From positions 3,899,312 through 3,963,311 of the forward strand of contig NC_079483.1 of assembly GCF_026230105.1 (NCBI RefSeq): a stretch of 64,000 nucleotides of DNA, read 5' to 3'. This DNA comes from Diorhabda sublineata. Lineage: Eukaryota > Arthropoda > Insecta > Coleoptera > Chrysomelidae. Of this stretch, positions 32,045-47,500 are shown in pieces. Numbering within the stretch: position 1 is the first letter of the stretch; each line of letters starts with the position of its first letter. The translations under genes and the position numbers were made by a program. The notes below the pieces were generated by a model. It saw nothing but the letters and a program-made list of their open reading frames with translations. It did no database searches and was not told the origin of the DNA.

Positions 32045-32512
32045 TCAAGTTTGTTTATCTTTCATTATTTTACTCTCCTTGGCTATTTCCATCAAATTCT
32101 TCGCTGTGGTTTTCCCGGTTTGCATAACTAGTGAATAGAAAATTCCGTTTTCATTTTGTAGAAGTGTATGAGGATGATCGAATTCCGCTACTCTTCCGGC
32201 ATCCATAACCAACACTTTATCGGAATCCATAATGGTGTGTAGCCTATGAGCGATAGTTAAAACTGTACAGTTGTCGAATTTCTTTCTAATGGTCGTTTGA
32301 ATCAAACCATCTGTGTAAGGATCAACATTCGCTGTAGCTTCGTCCAAGACTAGAACTTTATTATTTCGAATAATAGCTCTAGCCAAACATACGAGTTGTC
32401 TCTGTCCTACACTGAAATTTGAACCACCTTCCGCCATTTTACTATCTAAACCTGCTGGCAACTCATCTACTGCACGTTTTAATTCTACTTCTTCCAAAGC
32501 GTTCCAAAGGAC
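32045..32512 (-). CDS. ABCC4-like: ABCC4-like copy A exon 10 (NBD2 end, stop)
   Basis: 468 nt, acceptor TTTCAG, ends at the stop codon 32047-32045. Encodes GSNFSVGQRQLVCLARAI, LDEATANVD and TIAHRLHTIMDSDKVLVMD, then a short C-terminal tail ending in Asp-Lys-Gln-Thr. Confidence 0.93.
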   Translation of the reverse strand, partial: VLWNALEEVELKRAVDELPAGLDSKMAEGGSNFSVGQRQLVCLARAIIRNNKVLVLDEATANVDPYTDGLIQTTIRKKFDNCTVLTIAHRLHTIMDSDKVLVMDAGRVAEFDHPHTLLQNENGIFYSLVMQTGKTTAKNLMEIAKESKIMKDKQT

Positions 32513-35500
32513 CTGAAACAAATTTGTACATGATTACTGACTACAGCTAATGTAAGAGAGCTAATGTAAGCATTCATAAAATTACAATACAATTTTCTTT
32601 AGGACAAAGCTGACCCAGTCAATTTTGTATTCAACGAATTTGCTACATTCCACAACAATTTCACATCGTCTCCATCACTTTACAAATAAACTATAAGTAC
32701 GAGGATGGTACCAGAATTATCTTGTCCAATGAAGAAAACACAAAAATTTTGAAAAAAAATATATTTATTTCTCCTTTTAGCTCCAAATACTTTTGAAGCG
32801 ATGTTCAATAAGTTCGATACTTGAAATAGCAATCAACTACTGACATCACTTCTTCGTTGTTAGAAAATCTTTGACCACCAAGCCATTTTGTCAAGTCTGG
32901 GCAATAATCCGAGGGAACTAAATATGGCAAATGGGGTACATGAGGTTGCAATTCAAACTTTAATTCATTAATTTTGGCTATTGCAATAACAGATGTGTGA
33001 ACTGGTGCATTGTCTTGAAACGTTGCAATAATACTCGCTGTTGATACTTTTTCCTTTTTCAAGATAGTTAATGAAAATTATCCCACGAGCATTTCAAAAA
33101 ACCGACGCCTTTACCTTGCCTGCAGATGGAACAGTTTTTGCTTTCTTTGGAGCAGAGTGACCCTTTTGGGTCTGTAGATCAGGCCAGACCAGAACCATTC
33201 TCGTACTTACTTTACTCAATTCTGAAGCTTATCTACTATTTCATGTGAAATCTTGTAGAGACGTATTAGAGTCTTAACAGTTAAAACAACAGACAAAATC
33301 TTTTAATTACAGATTAAAAAATTAAAAACAGTGATCGTTTTATAGTGAAATCAATTAAATAAAGAACAAATCTATGTTATACCTGTAAATAAGGGACATT
33401 AAGACAAAAGCAAAGTAAAGTGAAGTGAGCTCCTTTGACTGCATAATATGTATTAATTTAAAGTGGAAATACTTAAAACACAGACGGAGCTTGTTAATTT
33501 ACGAAAGGAATCAAGTTAAGTCCTTTCCAAATAATATTTGCTTTCGAAAAAAATGAGGACAAATATATACAGCAGAATTATCAAGATAATCAACACTCCG
33601 AGGGTTAGACCCGGCGCAGATTTATTAGTTAAAGCGATAAACAATGGAGGAAAGTTAATAGTAATAGTAAAAGTGAATATGAATTAGAATCTTAATATGG
33701 AATACCCTAATTTCTCTTAGAATATAAGTATGAAATGAAACATACAATATTCTGATCCATCCAATCATTTAATCTATTTAATACCGCACTCACATCAACG
33801 TGTTATACTACTTAAAGTCTATATACCATTTTTTTTTTCGATGAATAGACTTTAGTACATCGTTATTATGTTTATTTCAACATTTTGATTTAGACATGTT
33901 CGAAGGAAATCCAAACATGGACAGTCATCGTAGTAGTCATAAAATATTCAATAATTAAGACCCAAATTATATGTTATGTTTGTAGGAAGAAGAAACAATG
34001 GCAGAAGCTATAAAACTCGCGACCATCAAGGCTACTTGGTTATCTGAGAGAATGTAGAGGTTTTTATCTGAACACTCCTGAGCACATTTGTTTAATTTGT
34101 TTAGCTAGTCTACCTGAAAAATGGTGTGTGATGTTCCCAGAGGTATGAAGAGCCTTTATTTTGGTCTGGAAATACCCAGTCCAGCTTCTTGTGCTAGCTT
34201 CGAACCGTCTGTGTACCAGATAGATACATTTCGAGTTAGCGAAAGATTTTTATTAACCTATGATCGGTGGTCGTTAATTACCACTTCGAATGGAGTATCT
34301 TTGTCTAATAGACTATGTATTTGGTCCATTGGTTTGTCACAGATTTCTAGCTTTATTAGCTCTAGAATCCTTAGTTGACCTATCAGATTGCCTTGCTAGT
34401 TATTGACTGGATTAGCCTGTGGACTCCACCAAATGGCGCTTTCTTCACTGTGAAGTGAAGAGGAAGCAGGTTCACTAGCGCCTCTAAGGTTATAGTTGGG
34501 TAGGTTGACATTGCTCTTGTTACACCTAGAAAGATTAGCTTTTGAATCTTGTTTAGTGTTAATTTTTGAATTTGATTTGATATCCCATCACTGGTGTGAT
34601 TGACAATTTTTGGTTTTTTCTATGAATTTTTCTTCAAAACCTTAAACTGTTCAAGTTACCCGTCTTTTGAAGTTAAAACTTCAAAAACTACATTTAAAAT
34701 TCTTCAAGTGTCCACCTACAGCTTTCTTTTCTTTGTTTTTAAAACTTGCTTAATTCACTCACATATCAGAATACATCCTATTTGCAATTATTTTCAAAGT
34801 TTCAGTGTAATAATTGTTCATATTGTTTTTCTACTTTGCTTGTAACATCATTATTCTTTTTCCAACTTTCATAACAACACAAGTGATTGAGGATCTAAGA
34901 GAAAAGTTCCCCACGTTGACACGTGCTTCAATATGTACTAAATTTCAAGTTTCATGTTACAATTTCAACTCACCTCATCTTTATATTCGTCAAATGGATC
35001 TAAATTGTTCCGTAATGTACCAGAAAACAAAACAGGCTCTTGAGGAATTATAGAAATATTGGATCTGAGATCTTTCAAAGATATGCTTTTCGCATCGACA
35101 TCATCGATCAAGATTTGACCATCAATTTCCGCTAATCGGAAAAGAGCTTGAATTAAAGATGATTTTCCAGCACCAGTTCTTCCTACTATACCCACTTTTT
35201 CCGTTGGCTGTATTTTAAAACTTAAATTTTTCAATACCGGTGGGTCGTCACGTGAATAGTGTAAAGACATATCAATAAATTCAACTTTTCCTTCCTCGGG
35301 CCAATTCTTTTGGGGTTTCTTCATCTGTTCCTCTTCTTCTTCTTCTTGTTTCAAATCCGCATATTCTTGAACTCTTTCAACTGACGTCATTTGGTTTTCT
35401 AATTCACTCCATTGACGCATGCCCCATTGAAAAGTACCAGTTAACGTCATTGCTTGAGTTAAAGCGAGACCCATATTTCCGGCAAACTGTTCTGAAAAAG

Positions 35501-38500
35501 TTGTACCCTATTAGTTATAAATAATTCTATCATAATTAGACACTGAGATATGATTGGAAGTATCTGCCCAAGATACAGATATCTGCCCAGATACAGGAGA
35601 CAATATTTTGCAAATTGAACGGTTTTGAGATATTCATTATTAACAAGTTCTGCAACATCTTGTTACTCGTGAACAATAAATGTATCAACACTGAAAACAT
35701 AGTTGAAAAAATCATCCAGCGTGAATGCTGAATGCACAAAGGTTCGCAAAAAAGGAGGCAAATAAGTTGGAATGACATAAAAGAGAAACAAATATTTCCC
35801 AAATTTTCTATGAAGATAGATTCTTGTTTTTAGAACGATTTTAATGATTACAAAAACCTCAGTTTTCCCCACAGATTTCGTAAACCGAAGACAAAGATGT
35901 TCAAGCTAATTTCGCTTGTGTTGCTAATAGATAAACTACAGTCTACTGCTTAATTTTATATTGATAGTTAATTGGTATTTCAGAACAAGTAATAAAGATA
36001 TCTCCACACTAAAATCAATTGATGTCAAAATATATCTTTGACAACCATCAAGATCTGAAGCTTCTTGGTGCTTGTAAACAACGATGGAATCTATAACCAC
36101 CAGATATTGAATATAGTTTCAAGGATATATAAAAGGTCCTTACCTAGCATGAATGATATCTCGCAAACTAAATCATCTTTTTTGTGTCAACCAAAGGTGA
36201 TAAACCGATTATGTTCACGATAGATAAGAAATCTGACAATATTCAATTGATATGGTCGAAAGTAATCATTGACAACTATCTAGATGTGAAGCTTCTTGGT
36301 TTTTTCAGACAACGATAAAATTTATCACCACTACACCTTGAATATGGTCCACAAATCACAAAAAATAAGAAAAGAAAGTCATATAGTTGATTGGTCTCTA
36401 TGAAGACATAATAAATAATCCCCAAACTGAATGCAATTGATGTCATATCATTGAAAACCATCAAGATCTGAAGCTTCTTCGTTCTTGCATACAATAATGG
36501 AATCTATCACCACCACACCCTTAGTATGGTTTGATAAATGAATAAAAAGTCCTTACGTCATCACAAAATAGATGTCATATAATTGATTAGTCTCTAGGAA
36601 GGAGTAATAAATGAACCCCAAACTGAGTTCAATTGATGCCATATCATTGAAAACCCTCAAGATCTGAAGCTTCTTCGTTCTTGCAAAAACTATGGAATCT
36701 AAAGCCACCAGATATTGAATATAGTTTCAAGGATAAATAAAAGGTCCTTATCCAGCATAAATGATCCAAGTCTTACAAAAACAAATCAAGAATGATTGGG
36801 TGACCCAAAACAGAAAAAATACCTTGCAAACTAAAAAAACCTCGTTTGTATAAACTGTTTTGTATTTCTTATAGTCAACTAAATGTAATAAATCGATGGA
36901 TAAGAAATATGACAACATTCAATTGTTATAGTTGAAATTAATCATTAATAACCATCAAGACGTGAAGTTTCTTGTCTCTCGCAACAGCAATGGAATTTAT
37001 CAACACTGAAGATATAATTGTAAGAATCTGGTGCTCCTTAAAAAAAGTTTCTATAGGGGTTAGGAGTATTTTACTATTTCACTCACAGCTCTATAAACCT
37101 CAGCGAATCAGAACAGTAATTAACTTCCATGCGAGATAGAAGATCAGAAGATTACAGAGTAAGTATAAATATTAAGAAGACTGTCATTGATACATCTTCA
37201 GCATATCCTTACCGCTTTTAATAAACAGCAATGCCACAATAACCAGTGCAATGTATATAACACAAATAAAGTCCAACCAAAATCCAAATGTTCTATTAGC
37301 TCCTAGGTACATGAAGAAAGCAGCGCTGTGTAAATTTTGATAGCGATCGAATTCGGTTTTTAATATTTCTTCGGCCTTAAAAGCTCTTATAGTAGTCAAT
37401 CCTTGAAGAGATGCTGATAAATGTGTGTAAATCGGACTGCGAGCTGAAAAATAAAAATATTAATAATAACATTAATAAATATAATATGGAACTTTTAAAA
37501 GAGTATCTACTAATGTCCATCTTGGATTCCGGGACACACCGTAGCGAAGAGAAATAAAATAGCTGATAAGCTCGCTAAAGCGGAGGCAGACAAGCCCTTC
37601 ATGGAACCCGAACCCTTCTGTGGTATCAGCTACAGACAATGTAAAAAGCACTGGAAAAGAAGGTGGTTATGAGCGAAACCAATTATTGGGACTACCTACA
37701 GGGGCTTAGACTTTCCTGGAAACTATATGCTGAAAAGATCTGTATGTATCAATGTAAAAACAATCTACGAATACTAACAGGAGTTTCATTGGAGCACTGT
37801 GCCCAACAAACATCTGAAGACCCTAGACCCAGTAGGTAATGTGGCTTGAAGGTTTGGTTGCACAGAGGACGAAACCTCTATCCATCCTTTGGGTCGAAGT
37901 GTATAGGAGTCTCTAAATCCATACATACATACTTACAATGTCCATCCATCTTAATGATTTACATGCCCCATAATACAATACTAGTAACTTAAAATGAAGT
38001 TACTGATATAGTTTAGGTGAATTAGGAAACTATATAAATCAACTTTTTTTTCTAAGGAATATTTTATCCTTAATTGGATTTGAGGATATTGGAAATCTTC
38101 ACTCTGATAAGAGGTATTTACTTGGAAGGAAAAGATGTTTCTTTTTCGTATCTCACAACTTTTATATTTGAAGATAAAACTTTTAATCCATTTATGTCTC
38201 TGTCAAAGTTGTCACCGATCTGCATCTGAAGAATCTTTGTATTATAAAAAACAGCGTTGGGTTATGGCAATGAAGCTTTGATTTTTTTAACATGTTTCGA
38301 CGAAATGAGATGACATACTAGCTTACGGCACTGTTCATGGTGCGTACAGCTGCGAGTAACTCATTGTAATAGTTTTAGACACTTAGCGCCTCATACGGAA
38401 TAGATATGGTAATATTAAATCCTGTAAACATTATCTTAAAGTATACATTGGACGAAAAATATCAATTTCAAATTTTTGTTGGGGTACGACACCATTGAAA

Positions 38501-41500
38501 TAGGAGTGCGATTATATGTAACTGATTATACTTACTAATCGATTCCACTCTCTTAACATCTCGACTCGTCTCTAAGAATATTACCCTCAAAACATAGAAT
38601 ATAACAGCAATGGTTATTGTAGGTATCATGATCCAGTATGACAGACTGGATATTACCAAACCGATTCCAGCTACTGATAATCCAATCTAAAATCAATGAA
38701 ATTACTTTTCAAAGAGGTAACACTAGAATGAAATTTTTAGCACGCAAATATTTGAAGGAGACTAAAATACTGAGAGAAAGAGAGAGAGACTCAGAAAAAA
38801 CACGCGCCTATAAATAAGAAAATCTTCTACAAGGTTTGTATGAAAATTTTTCGACCTAACTAAGAAATAAGACATACGACTATTTTCATCAATCCAAATA
38901 ATAATTGTCGTCTATCTCCTCAAAATTGGAGTATACATATCCGATTATTTACTCGTCTGTTGAATATCTCTCTTTTTCAAGTGAAACGTTGAAGTTAGGA
39001 AACAGAAAAAAGTAACTGGGGGCGCACTTAATGGCCGTACGTAGTCTCTAACTACTTTTTCATTTGCGTTGGTGTTACGACTTCTAGTGATAAACCATTA
39101 TCTCCAATCGTCGTGTTTCGCTTGTTTCCCCAATTCAATCTTAGTCACAATTCACTACAGCACACCAACAAAAGTTGTTCGCTGACGAAGCATTTTGAAT
39201 CAAAAGCTCGCCTGTCAAAAATCAGAGAAACCAAACAGAGAAGATGAATTATTTTCCACCAAGACAATGCCAGCTCTCACACACCACTTTAAAACATCGA
39301 ATTGGGTCATCCAATGATTTTTTCTTATTTCCTCAGATCAAAAATAAATTGCGAGCTCAACGTTTCTGTATACCTGAAAAAGCGGTTGATGTGTTCAACG
39401 AAAAATACTTCGACAATTGGTTAAAACGCATGCAAAAGTGTATTGATCTTAACGGAGAAGATTTTTAAATATATATTTTTATTTGTATATCCCAAAACTT
39501 GAGTAACAACTCTCGTCTATGGAGTTGTCTTTCTCATAGAAGTGACACATTATATATAAATAATCAAAAATAAGGAGGAAATTACTCACTTGAACGGTAT
39601 CTAACAACGTCATTGGTAAAACTTCATCGAGCGAACCGATATCCTTAGAAAATCTATTCAATATCCTTCCAGAGGGGTTTATGTTGAAGAATCTCATTGG
39701 ACTGTAGACTATATTAACAAACATCTTATTATGTAATCGTGTCGATGCAGTTAAACACCATGAGTAAAAGAATAGTGATCTTATAAGTACAACAACAATT
39801 GCCATTATATTAACTATAGCGTAATAAGTGGCAGTATTGGTACTTGTAAAAACGGGTGTTAACCACCAATTAAATGGATTATCTGAATTTGAAGTAGGTG
39901 GTAGTTCAGAGAAATTTGTGATATTCGACACTTCCAATGGTTCAGTAGAAGACAATAAATTTTCTGTTATCCATTGCTGAATGTTTACCCTAAAAAAAGT
40001 TATTGCTCAATCAATCAAAGCAAAACATTGATTGAATTCTTATGAAATTTCATGAATTCATAATTAAATAAAGTACTATCTGTAGCATACAACGCTTAAG
40101 AGCAGCTTAAATACGAACCTAGACATCTACTCCTCTTTATACAGCAGCCTCAAGTAGATCCACCGAATATTGCACAAAGAAAATAGAAGATATCATGAAG
40201 AACGCCAATAGAAGAAGATTCCAAAAAGTTATAACTCCCTCCAAGATCCAGATGAAGGACCTGTTGAACTTTATCAGAGAGAATTACATCCCGAATTAAG
40301 GAAAAAGAAAACAGCTGGAGAACGATCAGGAGTGAAGACAAAAGAAAGAAATAAACTAAGAATTTGAATAGGGACAGATTTATAAAGTGGATTCACTCAT
40401 TCAAGGTTCTTTTGAGTTGTAGTAAGTCGCTTGAGAATTTTTCTCAAGAATTTATAGTATGAAGAATATGAAGAGTTTTGATATGGTGATTAATATAGGT
40501 CCACCATTTCTGATCTAGTAGTCCAGAAAATCCTGAATCAATAAAACAAAAGCATCATCAACTATAAAAGAGCAGACACCAGTAGTGATCACGTATTGGT
40601 CGTAGCCAAATACAAACAAGAACTTAAGACACATGATAAAATCAAGACAGAAAGAAGGTATGACATCAAGAAACTTAAAATTAGAAAAGTGGTTATCTGA
40701 AAAGAAGATACAAACTTATGAATTAAAGATGATTGGGGATGATATCAAAAAGGAATGGTAGATAAAGCGAACCTTCACCTAGAAAGGCCATAGCAGTAGA
40801 GAAAAGAAAATAGTTTGATGATCAGTGCAAGACAATAACAAACATATAGTAAAAATGATAATAGACAAATATGGAACCTAACAAACAAGTAGAGAGTACG
40901 AATAGAAGAGAAATTGCAGATGAAAAAGAGAACAATGGACGAGTAATTAATTGAGAGAACATATGACGACAAGAACGAATTGTTGTGGAAACGAAAAAGG
41001 CTATGACATAGAAAGGACAAACCAGGCAGAAAGGCAAAGTATTTAAAACAACTATTAAATGTGGATGAAAACGATTCAGAAGAAGAGTGAATAAATTATT
41101 GGAACCAAAATGTTTAAGGAGAATTATCAAAAAACTGAGAAGTATACAAATCACAAATGAACTGAAAAGCAATAAGAGAGCCAGAGAATTCAAGCATTAA
41201 TCTCAGAGGATTTAGGAAAAGGAAACCAGATATATGGTAGAAGGCACTAATATGCCCAATTTATAAGGAAAAGAATGAGACCACAATACAAACAACATTC
41301 AAATCTATCCGACTAAATGACATTTAACTCCTAAGAAAAATGCTCAATGTCAATTATATTATTATTTAAAGAGATTTACTTACCAAAAAGTGACAAAATA
41401 TTCCGTGGCAATCTCTAGAATCTGAGTAAGACAAAATGCTAATAATAAAAGAAAAACTTTGATGATATTTCCTCCAGCTTTAGCATATTTCAAATACACC

Positions 41501-44500
41501 CTAGCAGAAATAGTACCAATTCCTTTATCTTCTCTTCGTAACGTTTGTAACTCCTCTTCTTCGGGTTTATCTTCTTTATTCGCAATCATTCTAGATTTCC
41601 TTCTCACTTCCTCTTCTTCTTCTTCTAAATCTGCTAACAGTTTACTATATTCTGTATTCGAATTCTTCAAATCCGCATAAGAACCAGAAACTTCAATCCG
41701 ACCGTTCCTAATCAAGTAAATTCTTTCAATATTTTTAAGATACTGAAGTTGATGAGTTACCAATATAACGCATTTTTTAGCTAAATAACTACAAATACAT
41801 TCATCGAAGAGCTGCTTACCAACATGAGTATCTACAGCAGAAAGCGGATCGTCTAGTAAATATATATCAGCGTCTTTATAAACAGCTCTAGCTAAATTAA
41901 TCCTAGCTCTTTGACCTCCGCTCAGAGTCACTCCTCTTTCACCAGCTAACGTTCTATCCCCGTGAGGAAAAAGTGTGAAATCTCTTTGTAAAGCGCATAC
42001 ACGTACGACTTCATCGTACTTTTGTTGATCGAATTCTTGCCCGAATAAAATATTTTGTCGTATACTGCCTCCAAATAACCAAGGCTCCTGAGATGCGTAA
42101 GAAATTGTACCGTGTACAGCGATGGATCCGCTTTCAAGCTCCAACTCTTTCATTATAACGTGTAACAACGTTGTTTTTCCACTACCTACTGCCCCGACAA
42201 CAGCCACAACTTTACCTGCGTTTACATTAAAATCAATATCTTCCAAATTATTCTCCGGGCGTGATTTTAACCATTTAGCAGAACCATTTTTGATTTGAAC
42301 ATTTACTCCGGAAACTTTCGATTGTAATTCAAAATTCGGTTTGTAATTCCCATTGGACCAGTTTTTCGGTACCGCTTTATCCTCGCCATGAATTTCATCG
42401 AATAACAGAAATTTTTGGATTCTCTTCATAGAAATATACATTTCCGATCCTTGAGACACTGCTTGGGGAAAGAAAAATGTGAGGGAACCAAGAAGCCTAT
42501 AATATGAGGTGACAGCATAAGCATACGATGCAGTTAGAGCGTCCTGTGTTAAGGCGTAAGTAATTATACATATTGCGACTGCTGCTCTATTCAAAATTAG
42601 ATCCATTGACATTAAGATGGCTCTTATTACTGATGTGGATCTGATGTACTTCATCTCCTTCCTAGAAAAACAACAAAATATGAAATTTCAATTCTATATT
42701 ATAAGTAAAGTTTGGGGAAGAACTCGAAACTTGTATAGAATACCTCAGCCCCGATATTCAACATGTGAAATTGCCGAAATAAAAAATATTATAACCCACA
42801 GATATATATTATAGATACTGGGGTGTCATGTACTCTACGACCCAAAGGATCCATTGTGTCCCCTTTTCTTCCTGCTATACTGCGTAGCTCAATTTATACA
42901 GATGGTCTGATAATCCCACTTCTTTTGGAAAGTCCAGAATCTGGGATAGCTGTAGCTGCCACAGATCTTCATCTTCTATTTTATACACTCCCAGTAATAA
43001 AGCTCTGGAGCTCCGTAGGGCTTCACACTTCGAGAGAATTTGGATAGAAGTTTCGTCCTCTGTACTACATAATCTTCTAGTCTAGCATCTTCAGGTATTT
43101 AATAAGGCAACAGTGCCCTGATAGAACTCGTGTCAGTATTTGTAGATTGTTCTTACTAAGATTGATACATTCACCAGATCTATTCTGGTTATAGTTCCCC
43201 AGAAGAGTCTTTGCTTGTCTTACTCTCTGTAAGTTGTCTTTATACTTAGTTTTGCTCCTACCTAACTTCTTTTCCAATTCTTTTTCTATTGTTCTGTAAC
43301 TGATTCCACAGAAGGTTTCAGTTTCCATGAAGGGCTTGTCTGCTCCCACTTTAACAAGCTTATCAGCTGTTTCATTCCCTTTTACTCCGGTGTGTCCAGG
43401 AAGCCATTGTAGGGTAGCTTACCTATATCGTGAGGATTTTTATCTGCCTATAAATGTATTATCAATTCGTTGTTTATCTATAAACCAATGAGTGTAGGGC
43501 AGTCTTGTTAATTAATCCTCTGCTTCCACGGCAATCACTTTCTGGATGTTAAATGGGTAAAGAAGTTGCTCCTGGAGAATCCTATGAACAGTTCTCGTTG
43601 ATACGTTAAATTGTAGTATTAAATTGTAGTGACATTTCACGTACACTAGTTGTGGGATCAGCATCAACTGAATCTAATGTGTTTTGTTCTAAAGCTTGTG
43701 TTCGTATAGTTCATTGTTGACTTTTTGATATAACACGTCCAGAAATATCACTTTGAGAAAAAAAATGGAAACTAGTTTATTTAATTTATGTAGGCAAACC
43801 TGTCTCCCGTAAGTTGCGATCAACCCTACAAAAGTTCTATACAATCAGGAATAGTTCTGCCCGGAGAGGGTTCAGTATACAACTTTCTGGCTTCTGACGA
43901 GTTACTAGAAGCCAAACCATACATAAAAAGCATGTCGGCATATTTACTAAAGGTAAATTCTACCATATTGAAACTTTGAATACGATGTAATAATTATTGA
44001 TGACAGGATTTGAAAAGACTGATAGCAAAGTGACATTAACAAATTAAGTTAATTGAAAATCACGTTGCAGCTTCTTTGTTAATAGCTTACTAGATGAAAA
44101 ATAATTATTAATCTCTTTCAAGTTTTTCCTTATGCCAGTCATATGATCTTCGATAGTGTGTAATACAAATTTCTATCATTTATTCATTAAATATCCAAGG
44201 AATGGTTGATTACAATTTATGATAATTTTCTGTCTGTTATTATGATATTAATGTCTGTTTATGACGAGCGGTTTCCTTGGCATGTACAACAATCTAAAAA
44301 GATTACCTTTTTGTTAAACAGGTTGTCCCTGTAAAAGTGACTGATTTTTAACCATTGGACATATGCCGCTTCGGGCATTCAGTAGTGTACAATCTATATT
44401 TATAAAAGAAGGTGTCCTGACTGACTGATTCATTCCCTCATCAATGCCCAGCCAAGGCTATTAAAGATATTAAAGAGACATGAAATTTTGAGGATATGTT

Positions 44501-47500
44501 TATATCGGTGTGTGGAGGTGCGCTTAGAAAGGATTTTGCAAAATTTCGATTATAAATGGGTAAATTTCGATTTTAAAGGGGTAAAACGGGGTATGTTTGA
44601 AAATTCGATTTTTTCGTTTTTCTCGGCCGCTAATTGAGATATCGTCTTCGTTTTTGCACTAAAACATTCTCCGTATAAATACCTAAAAACCAATTTCTGC
44701 GATTTACAAAATTCTACTTGGAAAGGGTTCAAAGAGTTGAACAAAAATTTTTATTACGGAACCATATATTTAGCAATTCTTCATGATGAAATGAGGTATC
44801 AAAGCGATTCTTTTTTAGAAATGGACCCCGTGTGAATATCTAAAAACCAATTTCTCCGTTTTTGGAAATTTCTTTTTGATTTCTTTAAAAAGGGTTAAAT
44901 ATGAAATTGAATTTCCAGTGTTTCACGCAGCCAATTCTGCATAGATATATGATTATTTCATAATGTGAAGAAGACCGTTTCTCCTTCCTCCTCATTTCAC
45001 TGCAGGAGACACGTGAAACTTTCTCAGCGTGAGAATTTCTAATCAAAATTCTTGGTTTGCCAACACTTCCCGAGCTTTTAAGACAGCGGAATACCAATAA
45101 TACACTTGAGTCTTGAAGAGGCACTCATGCTTGAACTGCTCAAATAATTTTCGATGGATTTCCATGCGGATTCCACATTTTATTGACCAAAAGACGAATA
45201 ACGATGCGTTACACAACAGATACTGGTACATCCTTCCCGCTCATGGTTACAAGTAGCCAAAAAATTGAGGTTACACAGTCCTGGCTGTTCTCTACGCTTT
45301 ACAACAGAACAGTCTATCTATCAGTGCAGCCACTTCAACGACTTTAAATTTTTCCCGCGTTTATTAAAAAAATCCGATTCATATTTGAATCACCTCGTAT
45401 GAACAACTTATAGTTGCAACAGAAGTCTGGGAGATAAAAATAGGAAGAAAATTGAAGCGATTTAGATCTAAATTTGCATAATTATCTAAATAATATTTGT
45501 TATATTTATTACATTATGTATTTTTTAGTTTTAATATTTATTTTCTACGGTTGTTTTTTTTTGTAATAATAAGTCCTTGATAATTGTGCATTGCATTTGC
45601 AATTGAATACTCCACTTATTTATTTTGTTGTTTTCTCAAAACTACATCTTATTTATATACCTCCATTTCAATTATTTAAACCTTTCTATTCAATAAATAT
45701 ACTAATTTGTGCATTTGCAGTCAATAGTATGGTAACTTCATATCACTTGTATTATTAACTTTTTCAGTTATCCATTATCACAATAAATATCATCGTGATC
45801 CAATTGATTGCTTGTGTTTCCATTAAAAAATTTTCAATTACCAAAAAACAAGACTATTTTTTTGTAAAGATAAGTTTTCTAGAATACTTACAATCTGACA
45901 CTCTCAACTAATTTGGCGAAAGGATATTCCCAAGTGTACATTTTAATTACTTGAATGCCTGATATAATTTCGTTCATTAATCTCACTCTTTCATCTGTTC
46001 TTAAAGCTGTTTGTAATCTATATTGAGAAGTTTTCTTTCCAAGCCATGCTGAAAAGTAAACATAGTTGAAGTTACATCGAAAAAATCTAGTTTATTGAAA
46101 ATTAATTTGAGGAATAGATATTATTCATCATCAATTCAGTTTAGGTACACATTATGTTATAAATACAACTTAACTTCCTAAAATAATCCGATTTTGGTTA
46201 GATTATAAAATAAATAATGTGGATAAAAGTTTTTCATACGATTTTTTTATAAATTTCATATTAAAGATATCAACATAAGTCTAGTTAAAGTATATAGAGA
46301 ATACAACATTGTGTGTATATTGGTCCAAGAGCTTAATCTTCTCGGTATTTCGATGTACAACTAATATACATTCAAAATGTATCATTTAAAAGGTTTTTAA
46401 ATTACATATTGTGGTCTACTCGTATAACTAAATTAGTGCGGTTTTTTCAAAATTTCAACGTTTATTTAAGAAAAACATGTACAATAGTATTATTAAAAGT
46501 ATTGCCCATCTGAAGATATGACCTTTTCCCATCTTTCTGGCAATTTAAGGATCTCAATAGAACTGCGCCGGCTTGGCAGCTAAAAATGATTGAAGCCAAT
46601 TTTTGATATCTTGCTCTGATGTGAAAAGTATTCCAGTGAGGACGTTCTACATCGACCGGAACAAATGGTAGTCAGAAGGGGCAAGGTCTGGGCTATAAGG
46701 CGGGTGAGGTAAAACATCCCATCCACTGTTTTCCAAATAGATTTTTACCAGAATAGCAACGAGGAACCGAGCGTTGTCATAATGGAAAATTACTGCCTCG
46801 TGTCTGGTCGCATATTCCAGGCATTTTTCGGCTATTGCTCTCCTCAAAACGGATTAATTGTGTTCGATTTCCTAACTTTTGAATATATCCAGATGCTGTT
46901 AAAAGTTTTGATATGGCTTCTTGAGTGACACCCAAATTTTCTGCGAGAACTTTTTGTGTTTGGCAACAATCTTCATCAACTAATGCTTCCAGTTCTTTAT
47001 CTTTCAACTTTTTTTGCTACCCAGCAAAAGCCTTCAAAGCCAAAATCACCACTTTTAAATCGTGCAAACCAATTTTGACACGTTCGGTCAGCTAAAGCAT
47101 GTTCACCATAAACTTCCACCAAAATAGATGACTTTCGGCAGCATTTTTCTTCATATTAAAGTAATGGAAAAGAACTTCCGCAAAAACACTTTTTCAGGAA
47201 CAGTTCGACATATTGAAAATTGAAAAAAAATTATTGTTGTTAACGCTTCAAACGAATAGCATATACTGAAAAGACGTGCAATAACAGTAGCTTTCCGACG
47301 CAGGTTCGGAATATTGGAACGATGTAATATTATACAATTCACGCCATCTCTTATCAAACCGCACTAATCAAGTTATAGACCCAAACAAATCATAATTTCA
47401 CAATTGAAAGTGATTCAAAGTGACCCTTATTTATGACTAAGAATTCGAACCTCATTAATTTTATCATCACCTATGAATTGTTTATATTTCGTATTTATGT

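Noticed and set aside
40775..41193. Hydrophobic minus-strand frames in ABCC4 intron 5.
   Set aside because: They are the reverse reading of a lysine-rich linker of an endonuclease-RT remnant on the plus strand; they fit no ABC exon and have no matching splice sites.
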